DNA from: a virus
DNA: 20,074 nucleotides
Virus record (IMG/VR): IMGVR_UViG_3300000525_000068
Span: 1 to 20,074 of that record
Direction: 5' to 3' (one strand)
The notes under the pieces are model-generated. The model saw only the letters and a list, made by a program, of their open reading frames with translations. It ran no database searches and had not been told where the DNA came from. Shown piece by piece: positions 1 through 7,879 of the stretch. Every line of letters begins with the position of its first letter. Within the stretch, counting starts at the first letter, position 1. Position numbers and translations under genes: made by a program.

Positions 1-601
1 CAACCGAATTGTCATCGCTATCTACAATCAAAACATCCAAGTCATCCTCTGACTTCACGCCCCACGAATGACCTCCAACAGTTATCTCACTATCTGCGAT
101 TTTCCAATTTTCAACATCTCCACTTGGTACTTCGAATGTATGCAACAGAGTAGAATCTGATTGAAAAATATTAACTATTGCTGGGTTTGCTGGTCCGCTA
201 CATGGTAATGCTGGAATTTTCAAAACACCACTCTCAATGGTTAAATCCACCAAATCATCATTGTTGTCAACAATTTTCACATTGAAAACATCTGGTGCAA
301 ATAAATCGATATATGCTGATCCATTCACTGTAAGCTTTACCAATTTAGGATTAATAACAGGAACATACCCACCACTATCCAAAGCATCACCACTCGTTAC
401 AATTACATGCTTCAATCCTTCAAAATAATCAACTATCGCCTTATTGACAACATAAGGAATTTCTATGATCTCATCAATCAACAACACATCGTTCAACTTC
501 CCATTATGCAACAAAATATCCATAACGCTATCCACACTCCCATTATACTGGAGAGCAATATCAAAAATCGTTTGATTGTCCTGAACTTTAATCTTAGTCA
601 T
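1..601 (-). CDS. LysM-like baseplate/tail protein (C-terminally cut by window edge)
   Basis: The frame is open from an ATG at 601 to the window edge, giving 200 residues with no stop, so the C terminus is missing. The N terminus (MTKIKVQDNQTIFDIALQYN, then ILLHNGK and DEIIEIP at about 29-47) has the pattern of a short LysM-like fold: a first strand, a helix with I-x-Q-Y-x-G, and a closing I-x-IP strand. In contractile-tail clusters such domains sit in baseplate proteins. The remaining 150 residues are rich in beta-forming and acidic residues, match nothing I recognise, and could be a receptor- or baseplate-contact domain. The ATG lies inside the end of the upstream wedge gene (8-base overlap, ATGACTAA), so the two are probably translationally coupled. 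The phage-baseplate role is inferred mainly from position, just after the gp46-like gene. Confidence 0.6.
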   Translation of the reverse strand, partial: MTKIKVQDNQTIFDIALQYNGSVDSVMDILLHNGKLNDVLLIDEIIEIPYVVNKAIVDYFEGLKHVIVTSGDALDSGGYVPVINPKLVKLTVNGSAYIDLFAPDVFNVKIVDNNDDLVDLTIESGVLKIPALPCSGPANPAIVNIFQSDSTLLHTFEVPSGDVENWKIADSEITVGGHSWGVKSEDDLDVLIVDSDDNSV

Positions 602-893
602 AACTTGCTGTTATTTCAATGTCTTCAATGGTTTTAACGGCAACTTTCACCTTCTTTCCTCCATCAGCTTCAATTTGGAGTTTGATTTCTCTCTCCAACT
701 TCTCACGCACTCTGGAATCTATCGGAGCACGCAAATATGCAGAGATGCCAATCCCTAAAACAGGGTTTTGCGTATATTCTCCTTTATGAGCAATAAGCAA
801 ATCTTCGACATGTTGTTGGTCTGAATGGCCAACAACAAAATCTCCGTTTTCTATCTGCAGATCACCGTCTTTTAATATAAAGTCCTTAGCCAT
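594..893 (-). CDS. gp25/Mu gp46-like baseplate wedge protein
   Basis: This 99-residue protein matches the small gpW/gp25 (Mu gp46-like) baseplate family in size and layout. It has a short N-terminal strand region (DFILKDGDLQIENGDFVVG), then the family's usual helix after a Q/H-rich turn (SDQQHVEDLLIAHKGE), a conserved-looking P-x-LGIGI segment (about 44-51), and a C-terminal amphipathic helix followed by a beta strand. Members build the wedge that links the tail hub to the outer baseplate. It lies directly after the spike gene, overlapping it by 8 bases, as gp46 follows gp45 in Mu. Genome annotations sometimes mislabel such Bacteroidota proteins as oxidoreductases; nothing here supports an enzyme. 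Confidence 0.75.
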   Translation of the reverse strand: MAKDFILKDGDLQIENGDFVVGHSDQQHVEDLLIAHKGEYTQNPVLGIGISAYLRAPIDSRVREKLEREIKLQIEADGGKKVKVAVKTIEDIEITASYD

Positions 894-1410
894 GTTTAAT
901 ATTTTCGTTTTCTATTCCTGTTCCGTCTCCAAAATCTAATGACGCCAATGCTCCATTTAATGCAGTTTGAAACGCACTCGGTGCTCCATTGCCGGGTTCA
1001 GGAATTGGAGTTGATAAAACTGTTTTCAAGGCATCAATAAACGCCTTGTTCGTTGCCATGATTTGTTGAAGCTCTTCCGCTTTTACAATCGAATATGTAT
1101 CTCCATTAAACTCTATTTTATCGGCGTTTAATTGGTATTTAACTATCTCATCAAATTGCAATACAACCAACGCTTCTTTCTTATTCTCAATCTTGGCCAA
1201 CAACACTTGAGTTCCTATTTTAGGCTCAACGAGTATTCCTGTCACATTTGTATTGATCACAGATTTTACACGAATACCGTCCAATTCTAATCCATCAACT
1301 TTACATGTCAAAGTCCAGTCGTTTGCATCAAATGCAGTCACAACTCCTGTGAAGATTTCCGCTCCTAGAAAAGGCTGGATGATTCTTAAAACTGCGTCCT
1401 GTAAATTCAT
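886..1410 (-). CDS. Baseplate spike / assembly protein V-like (Mu gp45 position)
   Basis: A 174-residue protein with the layout of baseplate assembly protein V or spike proteins. Residues about 18-90 are strand-rich and look like an OB fold (FTGVVTAFDANDWTLTCKV, then IGTQVLLAKIENKKEALVVL). A short beta stretch with a repeated hydrophobic pattern follows (YQLNADKIEFNGDTYSIV), resembling the start of a spike stem. The last 60 residues hold a helix and a Gly/Pro-rich tail. The trimeric spike would sit at the tip of the tail tube and pierce the outer membrane. It sits between the hub and gp46-like genes, overlapping both by 4-8 bases. No clear metal-binding HxH tip motif is visible, so the piercing tip may be a separate small protein outside the window. 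Confidence 0.65.
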   Translation of the reverse strand: MNLQDAVLRIIQPFLGAEIFTGVVTAFDANDWTLTCKVDGLELDGIRVKSVINTNVTGILVEPKIGTQVLLAKIENKKEALVVLQFDEIVKYQLNADKIEFNGDTYSIVKAEELQQIMATNKAFIDALKTVLSTPIPEPGNGAPSAFQTALNGALASLDFGDGTGIENENIKHG

Positions 1411-2339
1411 GTTCTTGCTCCTAATTTAATTCCCTGTTGGTGTCCGTTAACTCCAACTGTATAATTAACTTCGTCTATCCAGTAGCTTCCAACTTTGTCA
1501 CTGTCTTCATTATCTTGGATAGTTAGAATGTCTCCTTGTTTTACGAATGGCTCACCAAATAGCGTTAAACCACCTCTCCAACCATCATAGATTAGTCTCT
1601 TCGCTTCCTCTTCTGTAAGTGCTTTTAATTGGCTTACTGGAATATTATAAAAATTCAAAGTATTTGAATCCCCGTCAGGGTCACCAATCTCAACTTCGTG
1701 CTTCTGGCCATCTGCCATGTTAGAAATTCCAATAACCTTAACTTTCACATCATCGGCAGATTTGTATTCTAAATCATCTTCCTTCACCGTTTCATTCAAA
1801 ACAACAAAGTGCTTCGTTGCGAATTCAGGATCATATTGCTTTCCGACTGTTACTTTTCCATCACGAATGAAAGACCTCAATCCAAAGTCTGATTTGATCT
1901 GATCTAACAGTTTAGCGGCGGAAATATTCGAAGCGATAAACCTTGGCAAATCAACCTCAAAAGAATCGATTTCGAAATCTGGAAGATTTCTCTGTAGGAA
2001 CGAAAGAATCGTTTCGTTTCTAGCAACGTCGTTTACTTGAATTTGCTTTAATTTCCACATCAAATCTTCACATTCAATCTCAATTGGAATAGTTGGTTTA
2101 ACTCCCGTTACAAATCCTGCGAATGCTAAATGCATGTTTGGTTCATATCCATAACTTATAGTTACAGCATCACCTTTCTTGATGAGATCCTTTAATTTGT
2201 TTTTGTCAAGCTTGAGATTAGCCGGTAATTTAATTACTGCAGTATCTGTCAAAGATTCCCAACCGCTTGTGATCTCAGCTTCGTGAACGTAGTCGAAATC
2301 GAAATTTCCAATGGTGATATGTGTCTGCGTTACCTTCAT
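1407..2339 (-). CDS. Tail hub protein (late control D / Mu gp44-like)
   Basis: A 310-residue protein of the size and layout expected for the gp27/gpD/Mu gp44 tail-hub family. An N-terminal beta domain (about 1-110) contains an ITSGWESLTDTAVIKLP strand pair and a GDAVTISYGYEP turn typical of the first hub barrel. A mixed middle domain includes the ISAAKLLDQIKSDFGLRSF helix (about 135-155). A C-terminal domain ends in GSYWIDEVNYTVGVNGHQQG, like the end of hub proteins where the receptor and order of strands repeat the first barrel. The trimeric hub joins the tail tube to the spike encoded next. The gene overlaps both neighbours by 4 bases (ATGA-type junctions). Assigned from fold pattern and synteny, not from one diagnostic motif. 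Confidence 0.7.
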   Translation of the reverse strand: MKVTQTHITIGNFDFDYVHEAEITSGWESLTDTAVIKLPANLKLDKNKLKDLIKKGDAVTISYGYEPNMHLAFAGFVTGVKPTIPIEIECEDLMWKLKQIQVNDVARNETILSFLQRNLPDFEIDSFEVDLPRFIASNISAAKLLDQIKSDFGLRSFIRDGKVTVGKQYDPEFATKHFVVLNETVKEDDLEYKSADDVKVKVIGISNMADGQKHEVEIGDPDGDSNTLNFYNIPVSQLKALTEEEAKRLIYDGWRGGLTLFGEPFVKQGDILTIQDNEDSDKVGSYWIDEVNYTVGVNGHQQGIKLGART

Positions 2340-2983
2340 TGCGTTAATGCTGATAATTCGTTAACATTTAATTCTAATGGAATATCACTTTTGGCAGTGA
2401 AAGAATATGCCTGGCAATTAATATATGGTGTTTTCGCCATCGTAGGTTGCATTATAACGATTTCGTAAACCCCAATTGCATTCAACACTTCGTGCGTAAC
2501 TCTCAATGTTGATTTCAATTTGAACATTGACCACAAATCAACGACCTGTTGAAGTGGATATCCATATTCGGAATTAACTAAAACACCATTGCAAGAGATT
2601 TCAACATCTCCGTTGTTGATGAATTCTTTCACAGAACTATCACGGCCATCAATGATAGTTTCAACAATATTTCTTGGCATTGTGAAATCAATCACGGCCG
2701 ATTCTAGCAAAATATCATCAACTCCATCAGCTGAAAGTGTCATTGGTTGAAAGAGGGGAGCACCTGCAAGATTGGAAGATTCGCCATAATCCTTTTTGTT
2801 AATTTCAGCAATTGAATCATAACCATTAACTATGTCCGTAACTTCTTTTAAAGCCGTATTATACTCAATTCGATTAGCAGCTTGCATCAATGCGCTTAAT
2901 GCATAAGCTGCTTCAGGTCGGTAATTCATTCCTCCACCGATCTTTGCAATTAACTCTGGTATGTTATAATTCTTAACTATCAT
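2336..2983 (-). CDS. Tail protein in the Mu gp43 position (DUF6046-like)
   Basis: A 215-residue protein lying between the tape measure and the hub, where Mu encodes gp43 (N). The N-terminal third is helical (AYALSALMQAANRIEYNTAL). The C-terminal two thirds are beta-rich and contain T-I-I-x-G-R-D-S-S-V-K-E-F-I-N-N-G-D at about 110-127. A 'G-T/S-V-K-E-x-I' segment of this kind followed by a YP loop (SEYGYPLQ) is what I remember of the Bacteroidota phage family DUF6046 and of related tube-to-hub adaptors. The likely role is to join the end of the tail tube to the hub. The start ATG overlaps the tape-measure stop by one base (TAATG). Family name is from memory and uncertain; the structural role is well supported by position. 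Confidence 0.55.
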   Translation of the reverse strand: MIVKNYNIPELIAKIGGGMNYRPEAAYALSALMQAANRIEYNTALKEVTDIVNGYDSIAEINKKDYGESSNLAGAPLFQPMTLSADGVDDILLESAVIDFTMPRNIVETIIDGRDSSVKEFINNGDVEISCNGVLVNSEYGYPLQQVVDLWSMFKLKSTLRVTHEVLNAIGVYEIVIMQPTMAKTPYINCQAYSFTAKSDIPLELNVNELSALTQ

Positions 2984-5112
2984 TACATTGCTACTTCAAA
3001 ATCACGTACAGCGGCAACCATTGCCTCTGTTACTTGTTGTTTAATTCTTCCTGTTCCTTCGCTTAAATTAGTTGTGCTTAAAGTTATATTCTTCACAAGA
3101 TTCTCAATTCGCACATTAATCGTTTTCATTTCACCTCCTGAACCTTGAATTACTTTGTCTCGGTTGGGAATTGATGCACCACCTCCCGTTACTGGATCAG
3201 TATTTACGCTATTGTTATCAGTAAAAGATTGTTTATTCTTAGAAGAAGAAACTAAACCAGCATCTTCATAAGCTTTATCGGCTTTCATACTTTCTTGAAG
3301 AGCCCTGTTAGACTCCTTAGCTGCTTCATTTACCTGAACATTTTTAACATCATCTGAAGAAATAACACCAAGTGAATTTAAAGAAATCAGCATTTCATAC
3401 CATCCTGGTGCTTTTTGCTCCGCTTGAACTTGCTCCTTCAACTTCTCCTTGTAAATCTCTGCAGCTACTTCTTTTCTCGCCCGAAGCATTGCATTGTCAG
3501 CAATCTTACCTTGAATTTCGTCAATCTTTTCGTTGGTTAACTGCTCCTCCGTGTACATCTTAAGCAAGTCAGGATATTCTTTTTTTAAGTCCTCAATTGC
3601 TTTCCTACGCTCATCAGTTCCCTCTTTAGCTGCTTTAATTCTATTGGTAAGAATAGTTGTTTCAGCAATTTCTTCAGAAGCTATATCAACAGCTCTTTCA
3701 TGAACTGCGTTTGCTGCTTTCTGTGCGTTTGTGCCACTGCTAACGTAATTAGATAGTGCATAAATACCTGCCCCCAACGCTACAACTCCTGCAATCAACA
3801 ACCCAATAGGATTAGCAGTCATTGCGGCATTCCATAACCACTGTGCTGCAGTAACTGCTTTTGTGGCAACTGATGCAATGATCTTTGATTTCCCTAAATA
3901 CTTCACTCCCGAAGCTGCGGCACTTGCAATTGGCACGAATGCAGACATCTGACGTGCAACATCTGATATTGGCTCTAAGTATGCAAACACTCCTCCTGTT
4001 GCTTGGAATACTGAAACTTTGAAATCATCAATGGAGGCCATCATGCGGGCTTGCTTTTCGGCTCCCGTGTCCATCATAACCTCCGCCTGCTCCATTGCTG
4101 TATTTGTACCAGTAATTGCAACAGTCATTTCTTCTTGCTGGTCAATTGACTGAATCAAAGATTGTGCGGCTCCTTGTGTTTCACGTCCGAATAACTTAGA
4201 CATTAATGCAGCATCTCCCGACACACTTTCCAAATTTCTTAATCTGTCCGTGAATGAAAGTGATTTATCTGAAAGTGCGTCAACATTTACTCCTGCAGCC
4301 GCTAATTCTTCCTGAACATCTTTTGGAAGGAAACGACCTTGGTTAAGTGTTGCAAGTACATTTCGCAAAGCAATACCACCTTCAGCACCTTTCTTTCCAG
4401 CTTTGTCAAGTAGTTGAATAGAAGACAACATTTCTTCAAATTTCACATTAGACCTCATTGCATCTCCACCGACATTCTTAACTGCAGCTTGCAAAACTGG
4501 CAACTCTGATGATCCTTCTTTGGCTGAGGCGGCCATTGAATTCATCATTTCCGTCATCACCTTATTTGCTCCTGCTGCATCCGTAAGGTCAACTTTATAT
4601 TGGTTCATTGCAGTTGTAAGAACATTCGTTGCTCCAACTACATCACCACCCATTGTCTTGGCTAACTTCTCAGAATTCTTAGCCATCAAATCAAGCGTCT
4701 CAGGATGATCTGCAAGTACAGGGCCTAATTGCGAAAGGATTAATTTGAAAGTATCAACAGATTTCGCTGCATCTCCTCCAAATATTTTCGCATTTGCTCG
4801 TGCTTTTTCTCCGAGTTCATCTAATTTATCGCCTGTTAATCCTGTAATAGCAGATAAATCCGCCATTGATGTTTCAAAATTTAGTCCTGGTCCTGCTATT
4901 TCTGAAAGTGCTCTTGTGGTGTTCTCTAAACCTTGCGTTATGCTTACAAATGAGATGTTCGCAATATGTTTTTGCATATTGGAAAACGAAGATTTTGAGG
5001 TCTTTTGAATCTCACTAACATCTCCCTTTAGCTTTCCTGTATCCTTGCGAATATCAGAGATTGCCTTGAAGATGTTACCTTCTACATCAATTGTAAATTT
5101 AGCATCGCTCAT
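2983..5112 (-). CDS. Tail tape measure protein (TP901 family)
   Basis: This 709-residue protein sets tail length and travels inside the tail tube. Residues about 70-350 carry the TP901-type core: an ETSMADLSAITGLTGDKL segment followed by helices with VVGATNVLTTAMNQY, AASAKEGSSELP and the GKKGAEGGIALRNVLATLNQ signature. Residues about 424-455 form one long hydrophobic stretch (NPIGLLIAGVVALGAGIYAL), a membrane-active segment common in tape measures. Residues 465-620 are charged helices, likely coiled coil. The last 80 residues are polar and end in a short helix. By the usual rule of about 1.5 angstroms per residue the tail would be near 100 nm. The ATG is 3 bases after the stop of the frameshifted chaperone, matching the lambda G/GT-H order. 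Confidence 0.93.
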   Translation of the reverse strand: MSDAKFTIDVEGNIFKAISDIRKDTGKLKGDVSEIQKTSKSSFSNMQKHIANISFVSITQGLENTTRALSEIAGPGLNFETSMADLSAITGLTGDKLDELGEKARANAKIFGGDAAKSVDTFKLILSQLGPVLADHPETLDLMAKNSEKLAKTMGGDVVGATNVLTTAMNQYKVDLTDAAGANKVMTEMMNSMAASAKEGSSELPVLQAAVKNVGGDAMRSNVKFEEMLSSIQLLDKAGKKGAEGGIALRNVLATLNQGRFLPKDVQEELAAAGVNVDALSDKSLSFTDRLRNLESVSGDAALMSKLFGRETQGAAQSLIQSIDQQEEMTVAITGTNTAMEQAEVMMDTGAEKQARMMASIDDFKVSVFQATGGVFAYLEPISDVARQMSAFVPIASAAASGVKYLGKSKIIASVATKAVTAAQWLWNAAMTANPIGLLIAGVVALGAGIYALSNYVSSGTNAQKAANAVHERAVDIASEEIAETTILTNRIKAAKEGTDERRKAIEDLKKEYPDLLKMYTEEQLTNEKIDEIQGKIADNAMLRARKEVAAEIYKEKLKEQVQAEQKAPGWYEMLISLNSLGVISSDDVKNVQVNEAAKESNRALQESMKADKAYEDAGLVSSSKNKQSFTDNNSVNTDPVTGGGASIPNRDKVIQGSGGEMKTINVRIENLVKNITLSTTNLSEGTGRIKQQVTEAMVAAVRDFEVAM

Positions 5113-5115
5113 TTC

Positions 5116-5355
5116 TTATTTTGCTCCTTTCGCTTTTAAAACTGTTGTGTATGCCTCCAATGCTCCATCTCGCACGGCGGCTTTTTGTTCTGAATAATTG
5201 TGATGGTTCAACCACAATGCATCAGCGGCTAAGATTGAAAACTCTTCCTCTGAGAGGGTTTTGGGGTCAATTTGAAAGTGTGACCGAATCAAGACGCCGA
5301 GCTTCCTGATATCTGCCTTACCCTCTTCATGGGGTATAGATGAAGAGTTTATCCG
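5116..5355 (-). CDS. Frameshifted C-terminal extension of the tail chaperone (gpGT-like)
   Basis: The -1 frame is open for 79 codons from CGG at 5355 to a TAA at 5118-5116, three bases before the tape-measure ATG. It fills the 237-base gap that otherwise looks non-coding. The frame holds no ATG at all, so it should be made only by slipping on A AAA AAC, giving a 195-residue fusion (116 residues of the short form plus 79). The peptide is ordinary and helical (for example TLSEEEFSILAADALWLNHH), with the acidic-to-basic profile of a folded domain. By analogy with lambda gpGT, this domain would contact the tape measure or recruit tube subunits. The homology itself is not provable by eye; the reading frame, stop position and signal are seen directly. 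Confidence 0.85.
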   Translation of the reverse strand, partial: RINSSSIPHEEGKADIRKLGVLIRSHFQIDPKTLSEEEFSILAADALWLNHHNYSEQKAAVRDGALEAYTTVLKAKGAK

Positions 5356-5361
5356 TTTTTT
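5323..5361 (-). promoter_or_regulatory. Programmed -1 frameshift signal in the tail chaperone gene
   Basis: On the minus strand the slippery heptamer A AAA AAC (5361-5355) is in the correct zero-frame register (TTA AAA AAC). A 7-base spacer (GGATAAA, containing the zero-frame stop) leads to a perfect 8-bp stem: CTCTTCAT (5347-5340) pairs with ATGAAGAG (5330-5323) around a 9-base loop. Heptamer, spacer of 5-9 bases and downstream hairpin are the three parts of a classic -1 signal. Frameshifting in this gene is conserved across many tailed phages. Confidence 0.88.
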
Positions 5362-5702
5362 AAGACACCAGTCAGAACTCTAAATGACTTAGCGATTCCT
5401 CTTGCCAATGCAAATTTGAATTCATCATCTTTGGTGAATACATCCGAACCACCTAAATGACAATTGTCGTAACAATATAGATTATTTGCGACTGCATCAT
5501 TCGGGTGCAATTGCTCAGCTGCTTGAACGATTTCTAAACTTGGCTTTTGAAAATAACCGATATGAACTTCCTCTCCATCAGGAACATCAAACCTCTTAAA
5601 TCTAGTTCCATGCTCTTTTCTCCATTTGTTTAGTTGAACCTCTGTCGCTTCTCCAATGAATACCAATTTCACTTCTTTCTTCTTTACTAATTCTTTTGCC
5701 AT
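5349..5702 (-). CDS. Tail assembly chaperone, short form (lambda gpG-like)
   Basis: A 117-residue protein directly upstream of the tape measure and downstream of the tail tube, the conserved place for tail assembly chaperones that coat the tape measure before tube growth. The sequence (for example VKLVFIGEATEVQLNKWRKE, then EEVHIGYFQKP) gives no motif that names a family, so the call rests on position, size, and the frameshift signal at its 3' end. The last codons are TTA AAA AAC GGA TAA: the zero-frame stop comes two codons after a canonical A AAA AAC slippery heptamer. Most ribosomes should stop here to give the short form; a fraction should shift into the downstream frame. The start ATG-GCA-AAA has an A-rich leader and no Shine-Dalgarno sequence. 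Confidence 0.8.
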   Translation of the reverse strand: MAKELVKKKEVKLVFIGEATEVQLNKWRKEHGTRFKRFDVPDGEEVHIGYFQKPSLEIVQAAEQLHPNDAVANNLYCYDNCHLGGSDVFTKDDEFKFALARGIAKSFRVLTGVLKNG

Positions 5703-5721
5703 AGTTGCATTTATTGAATCA

Positions 5722-5746
5722 AAGCACCCCGTTGATAGGGATGCTT
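5722..5746 (-). terminator. Stem-loop between tail tube and chaperone genes (possible partial terminator)
   Basis: In the 64-base gap the minus strand reads AAGCATCCC, a 7-base loop, then GGGGTGCTT: nine pairs with one G-U. It is followed by TTGATTCAAT, a weak T-rich tract. It lies just after the two most abundant tail proteins (sheath, tube) and before low-copy assembly proteins, so it may lower transcription into the chaperone and tape measure or protect the upstream message. An RNA-stability role is equally possible. Confidence 0.45.
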
Positions 5747-5766
5747 CTAGTTTATTTTAATTTTGA

Positions 5767-6198
5767 TTATATTACGTTGTAATCAATGTGAGACGTGATT
5801 AACTCGTGTGAATGCATCATCTCTGTATCTCCTTGAGAAACATCAATCCCGTTGCTTTTGAATTGACAGTTACGAATAATGTCTGTTCTTAAAAGCTGTT
5901 GATTCTTTGGTTGAAAAGTTACCACAATATCAAAAGGTGGAATGTCCTGAAGATTTTGACCTGGTGCTAAAGAATTCATAATTGCTCTTGTTTCAAATTC
6001 AAGAAGATCAATTGATGCCGTAGGATCAACATTCCCATCACCTCTTGCAATTGGATGATTTCCTGCACCTCGAATGTGCTCTTTTGCCTGAGCGTCTGCA
6101 TAAGTGATCTTTTTTATTCCAGATACAGTTCTCGATAAAAGATTTACTTTGATCGATCCCCAGCTTGGCTGTACGCCGTTAATAAATGGTTGTGCCAT
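5767..6198 (-). CDS. Tail tube protein (Mu gpM position)
   Basis: A 143-residue protein immediately after the sheath gene, the standard place and size (about 115-170 residues) for a myovirus tail tube subunit. It begins with FINGVQPSWGSIKVNLLSRT, where a short strand leads to a basic loop and then KKITYADAQAKEHIRGAG, as in XkdM-like tubes that open with a 'what it is built on' strand and an acidic/basic loop. The C terminus is beta-rich with NCQFKSNGIDVSQGDTEMM, resembling the last tube strands that face the lumen. Stacked hexamers would form the rigid inner tube through which DNA passes. The gap from the sheath stop is 10 bases, so both should be translated at high level from one message. 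Confidence 0.75.
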   Translation of the reverse strand: MAQPFINGVQPSWGSIKVNLLSRTVSGIKKITYADAQAKEHIRGAGNHPIARGDGNVDPTASIDLLEFETRAIMNSLAPGQNLQDIPPFDIVVTFQPKNQQLLRTDIIRNCQFKSNGIDVSQGDTEMMHSHELITSHIDYNVI

Positions 6199-6208
6199 TG
6201 TGAATGTT

Positions 6209-7381
6209 TTAATTTGGGTTAATAAATCCGATGTTAGCCACTATTTCTCTCGCTTTACCGAAAGGAACTAATGACAACTGGGTGTCGATGATTGATGTTG
6301 CAAGAACATCTTGAGCAGGATCAATGTAGAATTTGAAACCTGACAATTCGCCTGGCATCTGTTCAGTAATTGCTTTGTCCACTTTCGCTTTCATTGCCAT
6401 TACGAAAGTTGCATCCAATTCTCCACTCGTTGGATCAACTGCAACTGGCCCACCAAGATCAGGTAGCAATGTTGCTCTTACGATTCTAGTCGCTTTGTTA
6501 ATAGTACGTACACTTTCTATGTATGCAAAGTCATCTGTTGCCGCTGTACATGTATGCGTGTCGTTGAAGTAAACTCCTGCGATTCCTACATGCTTTCTAA
6601 AGAATATTGCACCTCCAGTATTCGCTGCTTCCAATTTTGAATTGGTAATTGCGGACATTTTCTGATTGCTTATTGAACCAATGCTCAATGTTCCTCCTTG
6701 CATGTTAAAGTCTTGCACATAGTCAATTCCTACATGAACTTGCGCTTTTGAAATTGCTCCTAAAGCTGTTCCAATTGCTGCGTATGTTTCAAAGGCAGTG
6801 TCTTGACTTGCAACTGCGAAATCTTGACCAACCATCACTGCAACATTCTCAGCGTTTAAATCTCTGAAATCATCTGGAGTGTCGATATCATATCCTTTTC
6901 CTTCCAATACAATTAACACAGGCTTGTGACCAATGTACAACGCTGCTGCTTGTATTTGTGCCTCTGCAACTGCCGCCAATAGATCAGTTGTATCTGTAAC
7001 CGCAACCGTTGGGTTGTAGGTAACTGCAATTTGGTTCAGCTTTCCATCTGCTCCATCTTGAAGCGTTGGTGCTTTCTTCACACAATCAACATAAGTAGTT
7101 GCTTGTGCTACCAATAGAATATGAAGCTCACCGTTTGGATTAACACGGAAGAATTCTTTGATGTGCTCGTACACCAAAACAGTATTGGTTGTGTCGTAAG
7201 CTGCATCAAGTTTCAAAACTTCCGCTTCTTTTACACTTGTTAACATATACACAATGTCTAATTGTGCACCGCCAACAACAGTAACTCCATTAGCGATTAA
7301 ACCGCTAATCATGTCCGTAGATGGTTCTCGTCTTCCAAGACCTCCACGGACTTTAATGATTTTTACATCGTTCAATGACAT
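6209..7381 (-). CDS. Contractile tail sheath protein (DUF2586-like)
   Basis: A 390-residue protein resembling the DUF2586 tail sheath family found in Mu-like and Bacteroidota phages. The N terminus (VKIIKVRGGLGRREPSTDMISGLIANG) matches the family's opening, with a Gly-rich turn after a short strand. The middle has a Rossmann-like alternation: NGELHILLVAQATTY, KPVLIVLEGKGYD, then ENVAVMVGQDFAVA. The C-terminal part (about 290-390) includes TINKATRIVRATLLPDLGGPV and a final FYIDPAQDVLATS segment, corresponding to the conserved sheath core that packs on the tube and carries the linker arms. Its presence shows the phage is a myovirus. It lies 4 bases after the upstream gene and is followed by the tube, as in Mu (L then M). 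Confidence 0.88.
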   Translation of the reverse strand: MSLNDVKIIKVRGGLGRREPSTDMISGLIANGVTVVGGAQLDIVYMLTSVKEAEVLKLDAAYDTTNTVLVYEHIKEFFRVNPNGELHILLVAQATTYVDCVKKAPTLQDGADGKLNQIAVTYNPTVAVTDTTDLLAAVAEAQIQAAALYIGHKPVLIVLEGKGYDIDTPDDFRDLNAENVAVMVGQDFAVASQDTAFETYAAIGTALGAISKAQVHVGIDYVQDFNMQGGTLSIGSISNQKMSAITNSKLEAANTGGAIFFRKHVGIAGVYFNDTHTCTAATDDFAYIESVRTINKATRIVRATLLPDLGGPVAVDPTSGELDATFVMAMKAKVDKAITEQMPGELSGFKFYIDPAQDVLATSIIDTQLSLVPFGKAREIVANIGFINPN

Positions 7382-7384
7382 AAC

Positions 7385-7879
7385 TTATGAATTTGTTGGT
7401 TTATGCTCATCTGAATCGTCAGCGTCTGCATCTTCTGAATCTTCCTCACCTTCCTCTCCAGCGTTTAAATTGTCAGGATTAAAAGGAGTGTCTAGGAACG
7501 TTTGAATTGTCTCAGCAATTACTGGATTTGTTGCCTCTTCATCAATTGTGATTTCATTCTCTTTTGCGAATTCAATCAATTGAGATTTGTTCATTCTCTT
7601 GAGATTCGGAGCTTCAATCTCTGAAACATCAGAAGTTTCTTTTGAAGCTTCAGTTGCTGAAGCTTTAGGATCTTCTTTTGAAGGATCAACCTTTTTCTTT
7701 TCAGATAAATCAGAATTCTGAATGGTTTCTAATTTCAAGCCGTTGTCATCTGCATGGCGTTTCGCCCAAATCTCTGCTTTCTTTTCGAAAATCTGACCAT
7801 CTGACGTGATCACACACTCCTCTGATTCTTTATAATTTTTGAAAAAATCTTCTAACTCTTTTTTATACTTCGTTACCAT
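7385..7879 (-). CDS. FluMu-type acidic protein with a HeH/LEM-like helix pair
   Basis: I place the start at ATG 7879 (MVTKYKKELEDFF), giving 164 residues. A longer in-frame reading to 7951 would run 79 bases back into the spanin-like gene, whereas this ATG overlaps that gene by 7 bases (TTATGGTAA). The N terminus holds ECVITSDGQIFEKKAEIWAK, a pattern I remember from small Bacteroidota phage proteins that end before the tail genes. A polar linker is followed by NKSQLIEFAKENEITIDEEA at about 111-130, which resembles a HeH/LEM-like extension helix pair as in Mu gp35-type (FluMu) proteins. The tail is strongly acidic (EEGEEDSEDADADDSDE). Probable role: a minor structural or DNA-contacting accessory protein of the head-tail region. 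Function not proven. Confidence 0.6.
   Translation of the reverse strand: MVTKYKKELEDFFKNYKESEECVITSDGQIFEKKAEIWAKRHADDNGLKLETIQNSDLSEKKKVDPSKEDPKASATEASKETSDVSEIEAPNLKRMNKSQLIEFAKENEITIDEEATNPVIAETIQTFLDTPFNPDNLNAGEEGEEDSEDADADDSDEHKPTNS

Noticed and set aside
5319-5347. H-type pseudoknot at the chaperone frameshift (loop TACC with downstream GGTA)
   Set aside because: The second stem would begin immediately after the first, leaving no loop to cross a 7-8-bp stem, which is not sterically feasible. The simple hairpin is kept.
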